Of a DNA stretch of 64,000 nucleotides, positions 10,707 to 21,260 are shown piece by piece. Origin of the DNA: Bursaphelenchus xylophilus (Eukaryota > Nematoda > Chromadorea > Rhabditida > Aphelenchoididae); the NCBI GenBank assembly GCA_904066235.2, contig CAJFCV020000003.1:3658001-3722000 (forward strand), given 5' to 3'. The notes beneath the pieces are model-generated. The model saw only the letters and a program-made list of their open reading frames with translations. It ran no database searches and was not told where the DNA came from. Positions within the stretch are counted from its first letter, which is position 1. The number at the start of each line of letters is the position of its first letter. Made by a program: the position numbers and the translations under genes.

Positions 10707-12765
10707 GCCGCTGACACCTTCTCTTGTACCCTTTCTCAGTAGGATATCCCCATCTCCTGCCTGCCCGTCAAAATAAACGGATAAACTCTGCAAAGAACAC
10801 ATCCGCATTGACACTGCTTAGGCGATTATCACAAACTGGAGAGAAATTGGGAAAGCCAGACATCAATGGGAACATACGAACCTGTTGTTTGCTACGAGCA
10901 CTCACATTAAATTGAGACATTTTTTGACCAGGACGTCAGGAGCGCATAATAAACGACTCAGAGCACAAACTAGGTGGAATATAAGGGGGAAATAATCATT
11001 ATGGAATGGGAGTCTGATATCAGAAGTTAATGGGGCAGGTATGGTGGAAAGTGGTAAAAAGTGACGTTTTTCTAGGTATTTTGAAACGTAATGTTGATGA
11101 TATTTATGTGGTACTCGTTTATGCAAGAGAATGAAATGTAGGGACCTTTCAAGGGATTCATCTGCAAAATTTTATCCATAGAGCGCCTTGAACTAGTCGA
11201 ATTTTGGGTATATACGAAATATGGGAACTCCTATGGTGTGACGCGAAGTTCAGTGGTAAAAGCGCTTCAAATTGCATCAAGGAAGGATTGCGAACACTGC
11301 AAAATACTTTAGTTCTTCTCTGGCCACAAAAATTTTGTTATTCTGGCAATGAGGGGAGAGTCGAAAGTCGCTCTTTTGTGGACGGAATGCTGAACCGAAA
11401 TTGCAGTTTAAATTTGGCTGTATTTGGAATGCACAGTCAGCGGTGCTTTTGACCACTGTCTGTTGTCCCACGCATTAGGATGTGGTATTTTTGAAGCCAG
11501 TAAATTTTAGAACCTTTCGTACTTATAAGGCAAATGTTTTTCCATGGGGAAAACGAGTGCCAAGCCGAATATTTTATTAAAGATGAAAGATTTTTTAGGT
11601 CCGATCGACTTCCCTTGATCCGACGGGAGCAATCAATGTAAGATAAACCAAAAAAAGTTTATCTGACAAGAGAAAAAATTTAAATTCAATCCGCAAAAGC
11701 CAAGCCACAAGAACGGCCTCCGCCGGTGAAGAAATCTCCGCCGAGCCTTCGCCAATGCGCGAAACGTTCGCCAAACCACTGAGACTAACAGTTTACAAAA
11801 CTGAAATCCTGTAGTACGTAAAATCACAGAGCACATTCAGAAACACCCACTTGATCTCCTGAGAAAATTCCTAATTTCTCGAGTACATTTTCCAAAAATA
11901 CTCTTTTTACCCAGAAAAACCTGCCAAAACGAACGAATGTGGAGGAATGTGAGAAAACGGTGGTTATAACTGGGTCCGGAGTAACGGTTGTTAGGGTTTG
12001 GCGTCTTCGAACCTCAAAAAAGCAGAGACAAAAATTTTGGAGGTGAATCAATTAGTCGGTTATTAGCAGTTTGGAAATTTTTGAGACGGTTTTTATTGGG
12101 AAATGGGATTTTTTTTGATTAAAAAAATTATAATTACGAAATTTTTTTTAAAAAATAAAGTTTTTATTTGTGAAAAACGAATTTTCAAACTGGAAATTAA
12201 GACTGAATTTGTGGTTTTTTTTTAAATTACAGTATGCAAATAAAACGAATTTAATTAATTTACAACTTACAAAAAAATTTCCTCCAAAAAATCATACAAA
12301 ATTAACAAAACCCCGGCGACGAACGTCAGAACCCCTCCGGCATTGTGCGGCGAGCATTGCGGGGGATGCCAAAGGATGAGAAAACACAAAAGAAAAGGGA
12401 AAATGAATGAGGTGGACATGGATAATGAGATGAACGAAACTTTTTTGCTGCATAAATTGGAGATAATCAAATTGGGAAATAAAAATTCGAATTGGATAAT
12501 TCACAAATGAGAGGGGACAAAAAATGGAAATTAACGCCAAAAATGGATGAGGAACATGATATTTTTAAAAATAGATGATTTTTAACTTCATCTGAGGGTA
12601 AAAATAACTGTAATTGGTAGTAATGGCATGAAATTAGTGCAGGAAGATAAAAGTAAGCGGTTTGTGTTTTTCAGTACAGACAGGATCATCGGGCAGAAAA
12701 CACATACAAATGAATGCTGGATGCAGTAAATGCATGCCTTTGCATACGTTGTCTGACTGAAGATA
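10707..12765. other. Intergenic, no supportable gene
   Basis: Frames such as 10902-11126, 11204-11452 and 12292-12540 lack recognisable domains or splice partners. At 11700-11800 lies one copy of a GC-richer repeat (CGGCCTCCGCCGGT...CTCCGCCGAGCCTTCGCCAATG) that recurs at 49138-49215. A GC island at 12305-12372 is not explained. Confidence 0.45.
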
Positions 12766-13095
12766 CAGTGACGGACCTGATCCAGTGGCAAAAAAAGATA
12801 CCATTTCAGAAATCTATGCATAATAGCTGGGCCATCAAAGCGTAGTAGAAAATTGGGACCCCCGAAATTGTTCGTTATATACCGGGAAGTGTCAAAAAAT
12901 GTAGCAAAATACCTCCTTCTCTAACTAAAAAAAAGACTCCGTTTTGAAGGGCGCCCCCTTTCTCTTGTAAAAAGAGCGGGCGTGCTTTTGAAATCATAGT
13001 TTTTTCACTTGGAGAAGGGGTATTTTGCTACATTTTTTGATACTTCCCGGATGCAAAATTGTATGATTTTTGCCACTGGATCAGGTTCGCCACTG
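12766..13095. mobile_element. CAGTGRCGG MITE family, copy 2
   Basis: This 330 bp copy is flanked by TA and has both terminal repeats (CAGTGACGGACCTGATCCAG at the left end). It is longer than the other copies because about 80 bp of unrelated sequence sits near the left end (12808-12888). A lone, decayed right-end-like sequence follows at 13170-13200. Confidence 0.85.
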
Positions 13096-13097
13096 TA

Positions 13098-14705
13098 GTA
13101 TTTCCCTTGGAAGAGATCCTTCATCAGAAAAGCGATGGAGAAGGATACAGTTTATTGCATTTTTATCCGTTTTTGCCACGTGATCCTGTCCGATAGTGTA
13201 GCTAAAAAAATACTCAAAAATAATTTTGTTGAAAATCTTTATGGCAGATTTTAACGAAAAGAAATCTTTCCCTCCTCAGCAGCCTTTTTATCAAAATTTC
13301 TGACTAAAAAATTCTCCTCCGCAATCAAACTTTCACATAAACATAATAAACAACACTACCACTCAAATGACACTGATTACATTTTCACTGCCCTAAACCG
13401 CAATATCCGTCCAAAACAGCCACCCCCGTTCCCCACGTCTAATCTTTTGAGCGCTGTTATCCCCGGATAAACGGGCCCACCTGGCCCGAACGTGGAACGC
13501 CGTAGGCAATCTTAATCTCGGACGAAAATACCGAAAGCCGAACAATTATCATAAATAATAAATCCAAAACTTTAATTGGATAAGGAGGGCTGGAGGGGAT
13601 TTCCGAAACGGCTTGAGCAAAGCGGCAAAAGGCGGAATCTATGGGTGAGAATTAAAGATTACAATTAGGGAAAACGGAGCAAGGATTATGTAAAAAGGAA
13701 CTGATTGTAAGACTTGTGATAAAGCAGTTACAGGAAAAACGAGATTTTTTGGAATTTTTCGGTAGTTGATTTGGAGGTGGTACCCACAGTAATGACAAGT
13801 GTGATTTCAAAGGGACTAGTGAGGTTTTAGGAGAGGGTTTTTAGACTTGTCAGTAATCGTTATTAGCTTGCGATTTGCGGCAACCGTCAAGATTTTTACG
13901 TCAGAAGTTGGCAAAAAATGCAAAATCTTTTTTGTCGATGTCTTGAAATTCTTGGCTTCTTTAGAACTGAAAATCGTAGAGGTTTTTTTCTAGAAACCGA
14001 TTTCTTTCTGATTACAGCTTGAAAAGTTTTAGCCAAGAAACTTTTTTCGCCTAGCCAACTCTCTTAAAAAGTCCTCCGCATTGCGTACTTACTCTCTCGC
14101 AGACAGACAGTTGAATATTTCGGCTGACAACTGCTGAGCCCAAGCTAAAATTTTTAGGCATTAAAATGAGGCCTAACTAGAGTAATGGCACCAAGTTTGA
14201 AGACAAGTCAAAGCGCTTTGCCTAGGTATCTTGTTTTTGATGAATACAGAATACTCGACAGAAATTGAACTTATCAGACCATACCGTTAAAAAAAGACAT
14301 ACATCAAAAAGCTTCTATTATTTCTAGAGCTAATTTCACCGGAAATTTCTGCATAACGCGAAATACTTTTTTACTAATTTTTCAAAAATTAAAAATTCCA
14401 AAATTCGAAAATCTTAATTTCTATGAAGTTTCCACCCTGAATCTTTGCCCTGACAACAATTCGCGATGCACAGAATGTTATATCCCCCGGTTAGCTGCTG
14501 CTTTTTGTCTACTATCGGTTTTTTGCCTCTTCCAAACATCCTTTTTTTAATTTGCCAATTTTACCGTTCGCCGAATCCGTGAATAAAAGGCCAATTGAGG
14601 GAGGAGGAACTTGTTTATTGTCCTCCAAAAAATTGAAAAAAAGAACAGTTATATTATACATGTATATTGTAAGAAGTAGTGATCATTATTTATAGAAACT
14701 TCGAA
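13098..14705. other. Intergenic downstream of glutamate transporter copy 2
   Basis: No gene is supportable. The segment 13866-14115 resembles part of an inverted repeat pair at 52.3-53.7 kb, sharing GCTTGCG, AGTTGGCAAAAA and CGTACT-ACTCTCTC blocks. The rest is AT-rich and shows nothing I can name. Confidence 0.45.
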
Positions 14706-17700
14706 TTAAATTATCGTAGGGACATCTCCGTTCAGGGTCTTTTCCTTATCCACTTTTTCATAGGTTAACAATGCACCTGAAAATCAAATTTTAGTTCAAA
14801 TAAAAACAAAATAAATGTCGTATTTTACTCACGACTCACTTTCCGGCTCGAAAGAGTTGTTCGGTTTGCTGGGGCTTTCTCTTTTTTTCTTTGAATCATT
14901 TCTCTCCAACTGATCTTTGACGTAATGATGAACAATCCCAGCGCCAAATGCGTCGCCAAGTACGTTGATGGAAGTCCGAAGCCGATCTAGAAGCCAGTCA
15001 ACGGCTACGATCAATGAGACGTCGTCCAATGGAAGCCCAACCGCTCCGAGGACCAACAGCATGGTGACAAGGCCGGCGGAGGGAACTGCGGCGGCTCCAA
15101 TTGAGGCCAGTGTAGCGGTTAGACTAAAGATATAGGAGTAACTGGCTTTGGACTTTGGTTAAAGTAAATTTTGAACATGTTAAGGCCACCTAACTTTATA
15201 AACCTACGCGGGTTTGCCTGTAAGACACTTCTGTCACTCTTCTGAGAATCAAAACAATTAGCCAATTTGTCTCTAGAGAAAACCCTGCAAAGCCTCGGTT
15301 ATAACCATTCAACGAACTCTCAACGGACTCTTAATGGAGCCTTGACTTTGCTTTAGCGGAGAGTTGGTCAAAATTTGACACTACTCTTACGGATCTTCGA
15401 CACGGCAACGCCGGGGATCCAAGGAGTAAACAGAGTAATTTTTAGTGTGTTTTTAGGGTTACCGTGTACGGTGGCTTCGTCGGCTCGATAAAACGAAGCC
15501 GTTAACAACGTGAATATGCTTTCAGTGAAAAAAATCCAGAAAAGCTTGTAAATTGTAGGGAAAAACTTTGTATACAGGGTCATAGGCACTTTAAAATCTT
15601 GTGATTTCATGGGCAAAAATTAATGTCGCTAAAAATTACATATTCCAAAAACGAAGTCTCAGCGCCGCTTCCGCCAAAAGTTATGGCCTCCAACTTTCCT
15701 TCACGTTTATTGAAAGACCCTGTAAATTGCTAGCCCCAAACTTCACCTCTTGGCCCTTCACTTACCACACAGTGATCACTTGTCCCAATCCCAATTCGAT
15801 TCCATTAACTTGCGCAATAAAAATTGCAGCGACCGCTTCGTAAAGCGCTGTGCCATCCTAAAACGAGCAACTTGGATTCAAAATTCTCTCAAACTCCCTT
15901 ACCATGTTAATAGTAGCTCCAACTGGCAGCACAAATCTTGTAACTCTCTTATCTACGCCATTATTCTCTTCCAAGCACTTGAAAGTCATGGGTAATGTTG
16001 CTGAACTCGAGCCGGTTCCCAGCGCCGTTGCCCAGGCTTGGATTAGGCCTCGCATAAACGTAAATGGATTCTTTTTGACCAACACAGCGTAGATCGTGGG
16101 TAAAGTAAAAACTCCATGAATTATAAGGCCGACAATGACAGTAACCATGTACATGGCTAACATTTTCCCGGTCTCCGAGAGGTCTTCAATATCCAAGATT
16201 TTTGCGACAACCAGTGACATGATTCCAATGGGAGAGTAGCTAAAGCAATGAGACATTTTGTGGGGGGAAATTAAGATTCTTACAGCATGACGTAGTTGAC
16301 CAACGCCATCATAACTTTGTCCATGCCTTTGAAAAACTCCACGACTGGCTTCGTTTCGGAACGCGGGATACTGAGGACGATGCCAAAGCCCATCGACATC
16401 ACAATCACTCCTGAAAGAAGAGGCTGTTTTTATACTGAAAAATGTATGATAACACAACGCAAAAAAGTTATCACCGTATTTTAAAAAATCGCTTTTCATA
16501 GGGGAATGCCTATGTACATAAGGTATTTTGTTATATCAATCTATCGGGAAAATAATGGGCACGCTGACAGAAATAAACTTGTCGCGGGTACATCAAATTT
16601 TAAGAATTTTTCACTTCAGCGAAGCGATTGGCTCAACGGTATTCCACTCATTATTTTCTCCACGCTGATAAGTTACTACAATATTTTTTGAAGTAAGGAG
16701 AAAGGCTCATAGAAAAAATGATTTTGTCGGTGCGACAGAATGCTCGTTATTTTCCCGACATACTGATACGTGGAGGTTGATGAAAGAGGGTCATAGGAAA
16801 AATGTTTTTGTCATACCATATAAACCTACCATGCATATCAGTGTCAAAAAATAATTGTAAAAATACTGTACTACATGAAAAAACAGAGTGTTCATCTTCT
16901 GCCTCTCAACTTGCTTAAATCAGACGCCAAAATCTTCGTGTTTTTCGCGAAGCCTTTAAAAAGCCATATTCCAAATTGCAGCTTTCGCTATTTGTAATCA
17001 AATATTTTATGTTTTGCAAATGCAAAATGACCTACAACGTATTTTAAAAACGCCTCCTTACCCAGACAATTCATCCCACTGGTGTTCTCCAGCTCTGGCC
17101 TCATATAATCGAACTCTCCATTCTTCCATTTTCGTATGTTCAGCGAATCATTTTGTTTGATACTTTTGGGTCGCACCTTGACATACTTGGTTTGGGTCTG
17201 CTCGAAAGCGGCTTTGATCATGTTTTCTGGGAACATGTTTCTAAAACAGCGAGATCATACAAGGTGTATGAATGCAGTGCTACCTGATGATATCGAGAAA
17301 TGTGTCAACAGTGTTGATAGCCCTGGTGGTTGATCCGGTAACGGCGTTTCTTCGAATAGTCGGGTCACCCGGATGAATTGTGAGAACAAGGATGATTCCG
17401 AGCTGAAAAATTGTAGAAGGTATCTATTGTTATGTCATCATTTTGCTAACTATAAGGTAGTATTGGATTCAATGCTTCCAAACAATTCAAAAAATACTGA
17501 TTGAACCTACAATGACAGCCATAAACGTCGTTGTCAGAAAGTACGTCATTGACAAGAAGACCATCCTCCGTGACTGCTTGGGGTCCAGTTGAGCCATACC
17601 TGAATATCAAAAATTTTCATTATTGTTTCCCAATTTTTAAATTTACAGCGACGGAAATGATCCAGTGGCAAAAAACGTATAATTTTTGCATCCGGGAAGT

Positions 17701-18195
17701 ATCAAAAAATGTGGCAAAATGTGGCACTCTCCAACAAAAAAAACTCCGTCTTGAAGGCGCGCGCCCTTTCCCTCACAAAAAGAGTCTTTTGAAATCGGAG
17801 TTTTTTCACTTGGAGGGGAGGAATTTTGCCACATTTTGTGGTATTTCCCGGATGTAAAATTGTAAATTTTTTGCCACTGGATCAGGTCCATCAGGTCTCT
17901 ACAAACGCACCAGCAATCAGCGAACAAACAATCAGCGGCAGGATTGTCAGTTTCAGCAGATTCATCAGAATTTCTCCCGGAAATCCAAGAAGAACCACCG
18001 TATTTGGATGGGGTTGGAATTGTCTGATAATGAAGCCAACAATCACACCAACAAATACCGCACCCACTGTGCAGAGTAATAGCGGGCTGTTTTTGAAGAC
18101 AAATTTCTAAAAAAAGTTGGTTCGAAGGTTCACGGTCATCAGAACCACATATTTTGGTCCAATTTATATTATCAACTTGCCTTTCCCGTCTTCAT
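14706..18195 (-). CDS. Glutamate/aspartate:Na+ symporter (EAAT family), copy 2, 502 aa
   Basis: This is a full paralogue of the transporter at 2025-4152. Its exons are 18195-18181, 18106-17911, 17599-17511, 17402-17284, 17240-17062, 16410-16284, 16239-15903, 15857-15766, 15123-14840 and 14776-14706. Seven of the ten exons equal copy 1 in length (exon 9 is 284 nt in both); exons 1, 4 and 10 differ by 6, 3 and 3 nt, which cancel out, so both proteins are 502 aa. It keeps SSSATLP, the NMDGT motif split across exons 7/8, and [17 protein letters not shown] with its substrate-selecting Arg. The first intron starts with GC rather than GT (AAG|GCAAGT). Introns are much longer than in copy 1: intron 2 contains a MITE (17645-17900) and intron 5 a repeat with TCGGGAAAATAA ends. 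Both copies look functional. Tandem duplication is the simplest origin. Confidence 0.95.
16536..16782. repeat. Inverted-repeat element with TCGGGAAAATAA ends in a transporter intron
   Basis: CTATCGGGAAAATAATGGGC near 16541 is mirrored by GCTCGTTATTTTCCCGACAT near 16743. A third occurrence, GTCTGTCGGGAAAATAACAT, lies at 18512. The pattern suggests a small DNA element in intron 5 of transporter copy 2. Its exact ends are uncertain. Confidence 0.5.
17645..17900. mobile_element. CAGTGRCGG MITE family, copy 3 (in an intron)
   Basis: The left end reads CAGCGACGGAAATGATCCAG and is preceded by TA. The internal GGGAAGTATCAAAAAATGTG palindrome matches the other copies. The right terminus has decayed after TGGATCAGGTCC. 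It lies wholly within intron 2 of glutamate transporter copy 2 and does not touch an exon. Confidence 0.8.
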
Positions 18196-18744
18196 TTTGT
18201 TTTTTTAGATTCTGATAACTGTCTGGCAAGTTGCCCTGGTGCAATTTGAAAAATTATAAATTTGAACTCCTTTAGTTGGCAGATACAGGAATGTTATACA
18301 GCAGTTATTTATATCTGTAAAATATGCGATCATAGTCAAAACTCTGTACAGTGAACTACCGCGCAATAAAAAAATCCTTGCTCTATAACGAATATTCTTT
18401 TGGTTCCTAGGGATTTGTTGTGCAGAGATTTGACTGTATTGTATGTGATCGAAGTATTACTGTATTACAGCCTAATCAAAATGATAACAAAAACATATGG
18501 GACACGTATCAGTCTGTCGGGAAAATAACATTGATTCGCCGGGTTTTGAAATCCCCCATCATCGCTTTGCGACGGCTAGCAGAAACTGTAGATTGAGCGC
18601 GCGGCTGAGACTAGGCGACACATTTTGGTGCGACAAATCCACACTATTTTCGCGACAGACTCAAAGAATAGGACCCGACAGTCATCACACACTGTATGAA
18701 ATGGTCACGAGTGGTACCATCTGAAGTGATTCGTTTCTTCTATC

Positions 18745-18905
18745 GCGCTGGGAACCGGCTCGAGTTCAGCAACATTCCCCATGACTTTCAAGTGTTTGGA
18801 GGAGAATAATAGAGTTGATAAGACGGTTACAAGATCTGTACTGCCAGTCGGGGCTACTATTAACATGGTGCGGGAGTTTGGGGGAATTTTGAATGACAAG
18901 TTGCT
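18745..18905 (+). pseudogene. Inverted fragment of a glutamate transporter (end of exon 7 plus intron)
   Basis: The plus-strand reading [20 protein letters not shown] and onward to GATINM matches the last third of exon 7 of the transporters, with substitutions (ATLP to ATFP, KRVTRF to KTVTRS). The homology runs on past the splice site into intron 7 (GGGAGTTTG-G-GAATTTTGAAT), where it matches copy 2. The piece therefore came from genomic DNA and not from mRNA. No other exons are present, so it cannot make a transporter. Confidence 0.85.
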
Positions 18906-21260
18906 CAAAAAACCTCAATTTCTTTGCTGTAAATACGAAGATACCCTTTTGGCTCTGTCATCAAAATATTTACAGTATAAAATACTAAATTTAGAAAGTA
19001 AAATACGCAGTTTCTTCTCGACAAACTTGCATGTTCATCTAAACCATCTTAGCGGTACTTGGAGCCCTTGAAATTTCCCTCCTTTAGCGAAATATTATGA
19101 AAAAAATCCCTGGACCCAAAAGTATGCGATCCCGTCTCTCCGCCGGGGAGATTGAACCGGGCTATATAAATATGATCTGAATTAGATTTGAGCTCTCATC
19201 TCTCACAGCTTTCTGTAGTAGGCTTAAGAAATTATCACGCAACTAATAAGGCTTCTCACAAATGGCTTATATTCCTCAATTTTGTGGGAGAAGTGGTCAG
19301 AATCAAGATTAAAAAAGTGGAAAAATCTCAAAAATCAGCCTAATTACGGTGGCCAAGGCCCTCCCTTCGGGGCCCTCGTTTACCCTCATTCCGACGTCTT
19401 TATATATTCTTGTAAAAAACTTGTTGAACGCAAAGAGAGCCGAGGATTAAACGAATGACCAAAGGCTCAAAAAGTGAGGTAGGAATAAGAGCTCATTTTC
19501 AAAAACGAAAATGAAGAATGGGGTTAATCGGCTGGAAAATATTACAGTAAGCGCCGGCTGGTATCATCCCGGACATCAATCTGGTTGATTTTTAAAATCT
19601 TTTTATTACTTTCCAACACGATGGGCTGCAGAAAACCACTGTTTTCTTCGCTCGTATCAAAGACAAGTTATCCGCGAGCCGTGGTCAAAGATACGGTAGG
19701 TGAAGAAGAGGCTCTTTAGGATTTAAATTTCGGATATTTAGCGGAAGGCCTTGGACATTTTTGTGACACTAATTTTAATTTTACTTGAGACTTTTATTTG
19801 ATACATGATTCTTCGAGTTGGCCTTCGAAGAAAAAATTTGGATTACAGAAGTTTACCGTATAAAAGTAGGTCACTGTTTGAGCGCCAATTTTAAAATATG
19901 AAATAGGCTAAAAGCTTGTTTTTGATTGCTTGAAATTGTAGTCTAGTTTTCAAATATAAGGCCGTAGATTCAAATTTCTTTTGACCGTGTGGCTCAACCA
20001 CCAATATCAAATTTTTTGTTCTGCAACACGCAGAGCCCAAAAAAGAATTAAACTTGTTTTAAACTTTAGGGCGACAAGAATTATTCGTATCTTGCCAAAT
20101 TTTAGCGTATTGTGAGCCTTGTACAGTGTAAAAATTCTTGTTGAATCTCTCTCTCTGGAACCCATCTTAGATTATCCCATATGTTGCGGACACAGCTTTG
20201 TGGCAAAAAATCCATCCCAATGCGTCCTGGAGGCAATAAAATGCATCCCTTTTTATCCTCTCTCTGACCAAAAGGAGCTGTTTCTTTTGAAGACATTTGT
20301 TCTTTCGGAAAAAAAGCCTACTAAAAGGGCATTTCTCTTTATTCAAAACGTGAGCTAAACTCCTCGTATGCCTTCAAAATTTTTATCGAATTGTAAATTT
20401 CTCCCTAACTCTGTTAAAATCTTCCTTAAAAGTATTCGGCAAATCTTTTTCCAAGTATCGCTTTTTGTGGCGGCTCAGATAGATCCTCAAATTAAAATTT
20501 GTTTTGGCAATTTTCAGGATTAAAACCATGCATGTAACAACACTTTTCCAAGTTCAATTGCACTTTAAAAGTGATGAGCAGCAATTTTTAAAATCCTCAC
20601 TTCATAACTCTCCCGCTCATGTTCAAGGTTCACCTTTTAACCGATATTTTACGGCTCATTGAGTTCAAACATCAACGCAGAGTTCCGCTTTCAAAAAAAA
20701 TGGAATATCTTGTAATAAATGAATAATGTATTACTATCAACATACAAAAACCAGGCAAGATATACATTAAAAAATACTTGTCAATGTGTTTATACAGGTT
20801 AACAAGTTGATATCACTTGTTATACAAGAAAAAGTTAACAAAAAATTATTTTTCACATATCACAGGTGGGTTAGTAAAACAAGTCTAAAAAAGATTTTCT
20901 AAAATAGGTTAGATACAAAAAGTGATGCTACAAAAATGCAATGGAATGTTTGTAATGGCACATGAAAGTACTTGATAGTATAAAAAACCTAAAAAAAATG
21001 CAAAAAATTTAAAAAAACAGTGCTAAAATACGGATGTGTTATGAGCGATAAATAGACATAAATTTTGGAAAATTTCGGACCAAAAAATAAAAACAGATTA
21101 GTTCAGAAAGTACCGGGCTACTACTTGGAACATATCGGATACATCGACTCAAAAATCAATGCTTCCAAAATCACCATTATATTATCCTTGACCTTGTACT
21201 TGACTTGATTTTTACACCTCTCATTCGAACTTCAGCTACTCCAAAGCCTTCCAAAATCAT
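18906..21260. other. Intergenic, no supportable gene
   Basis: Two minor candidates were considered: a short frame starting MGCRKPLFSS at 19621 with a possible donor, and a 79-codon frame at 20119-20358. Neither has a domain or a convincing partner exon. The AT-rich stretch at 20700-21200 probably includes the 3' end of the arrestin gene. Confidence 0.45.

Noticed and set aside
19621..19690. Possible first exon MGCRKPLFSS with a GTAGGT donor
   Set aside because: No matching acceptor and coding exon could be found downstream on the plus strand.
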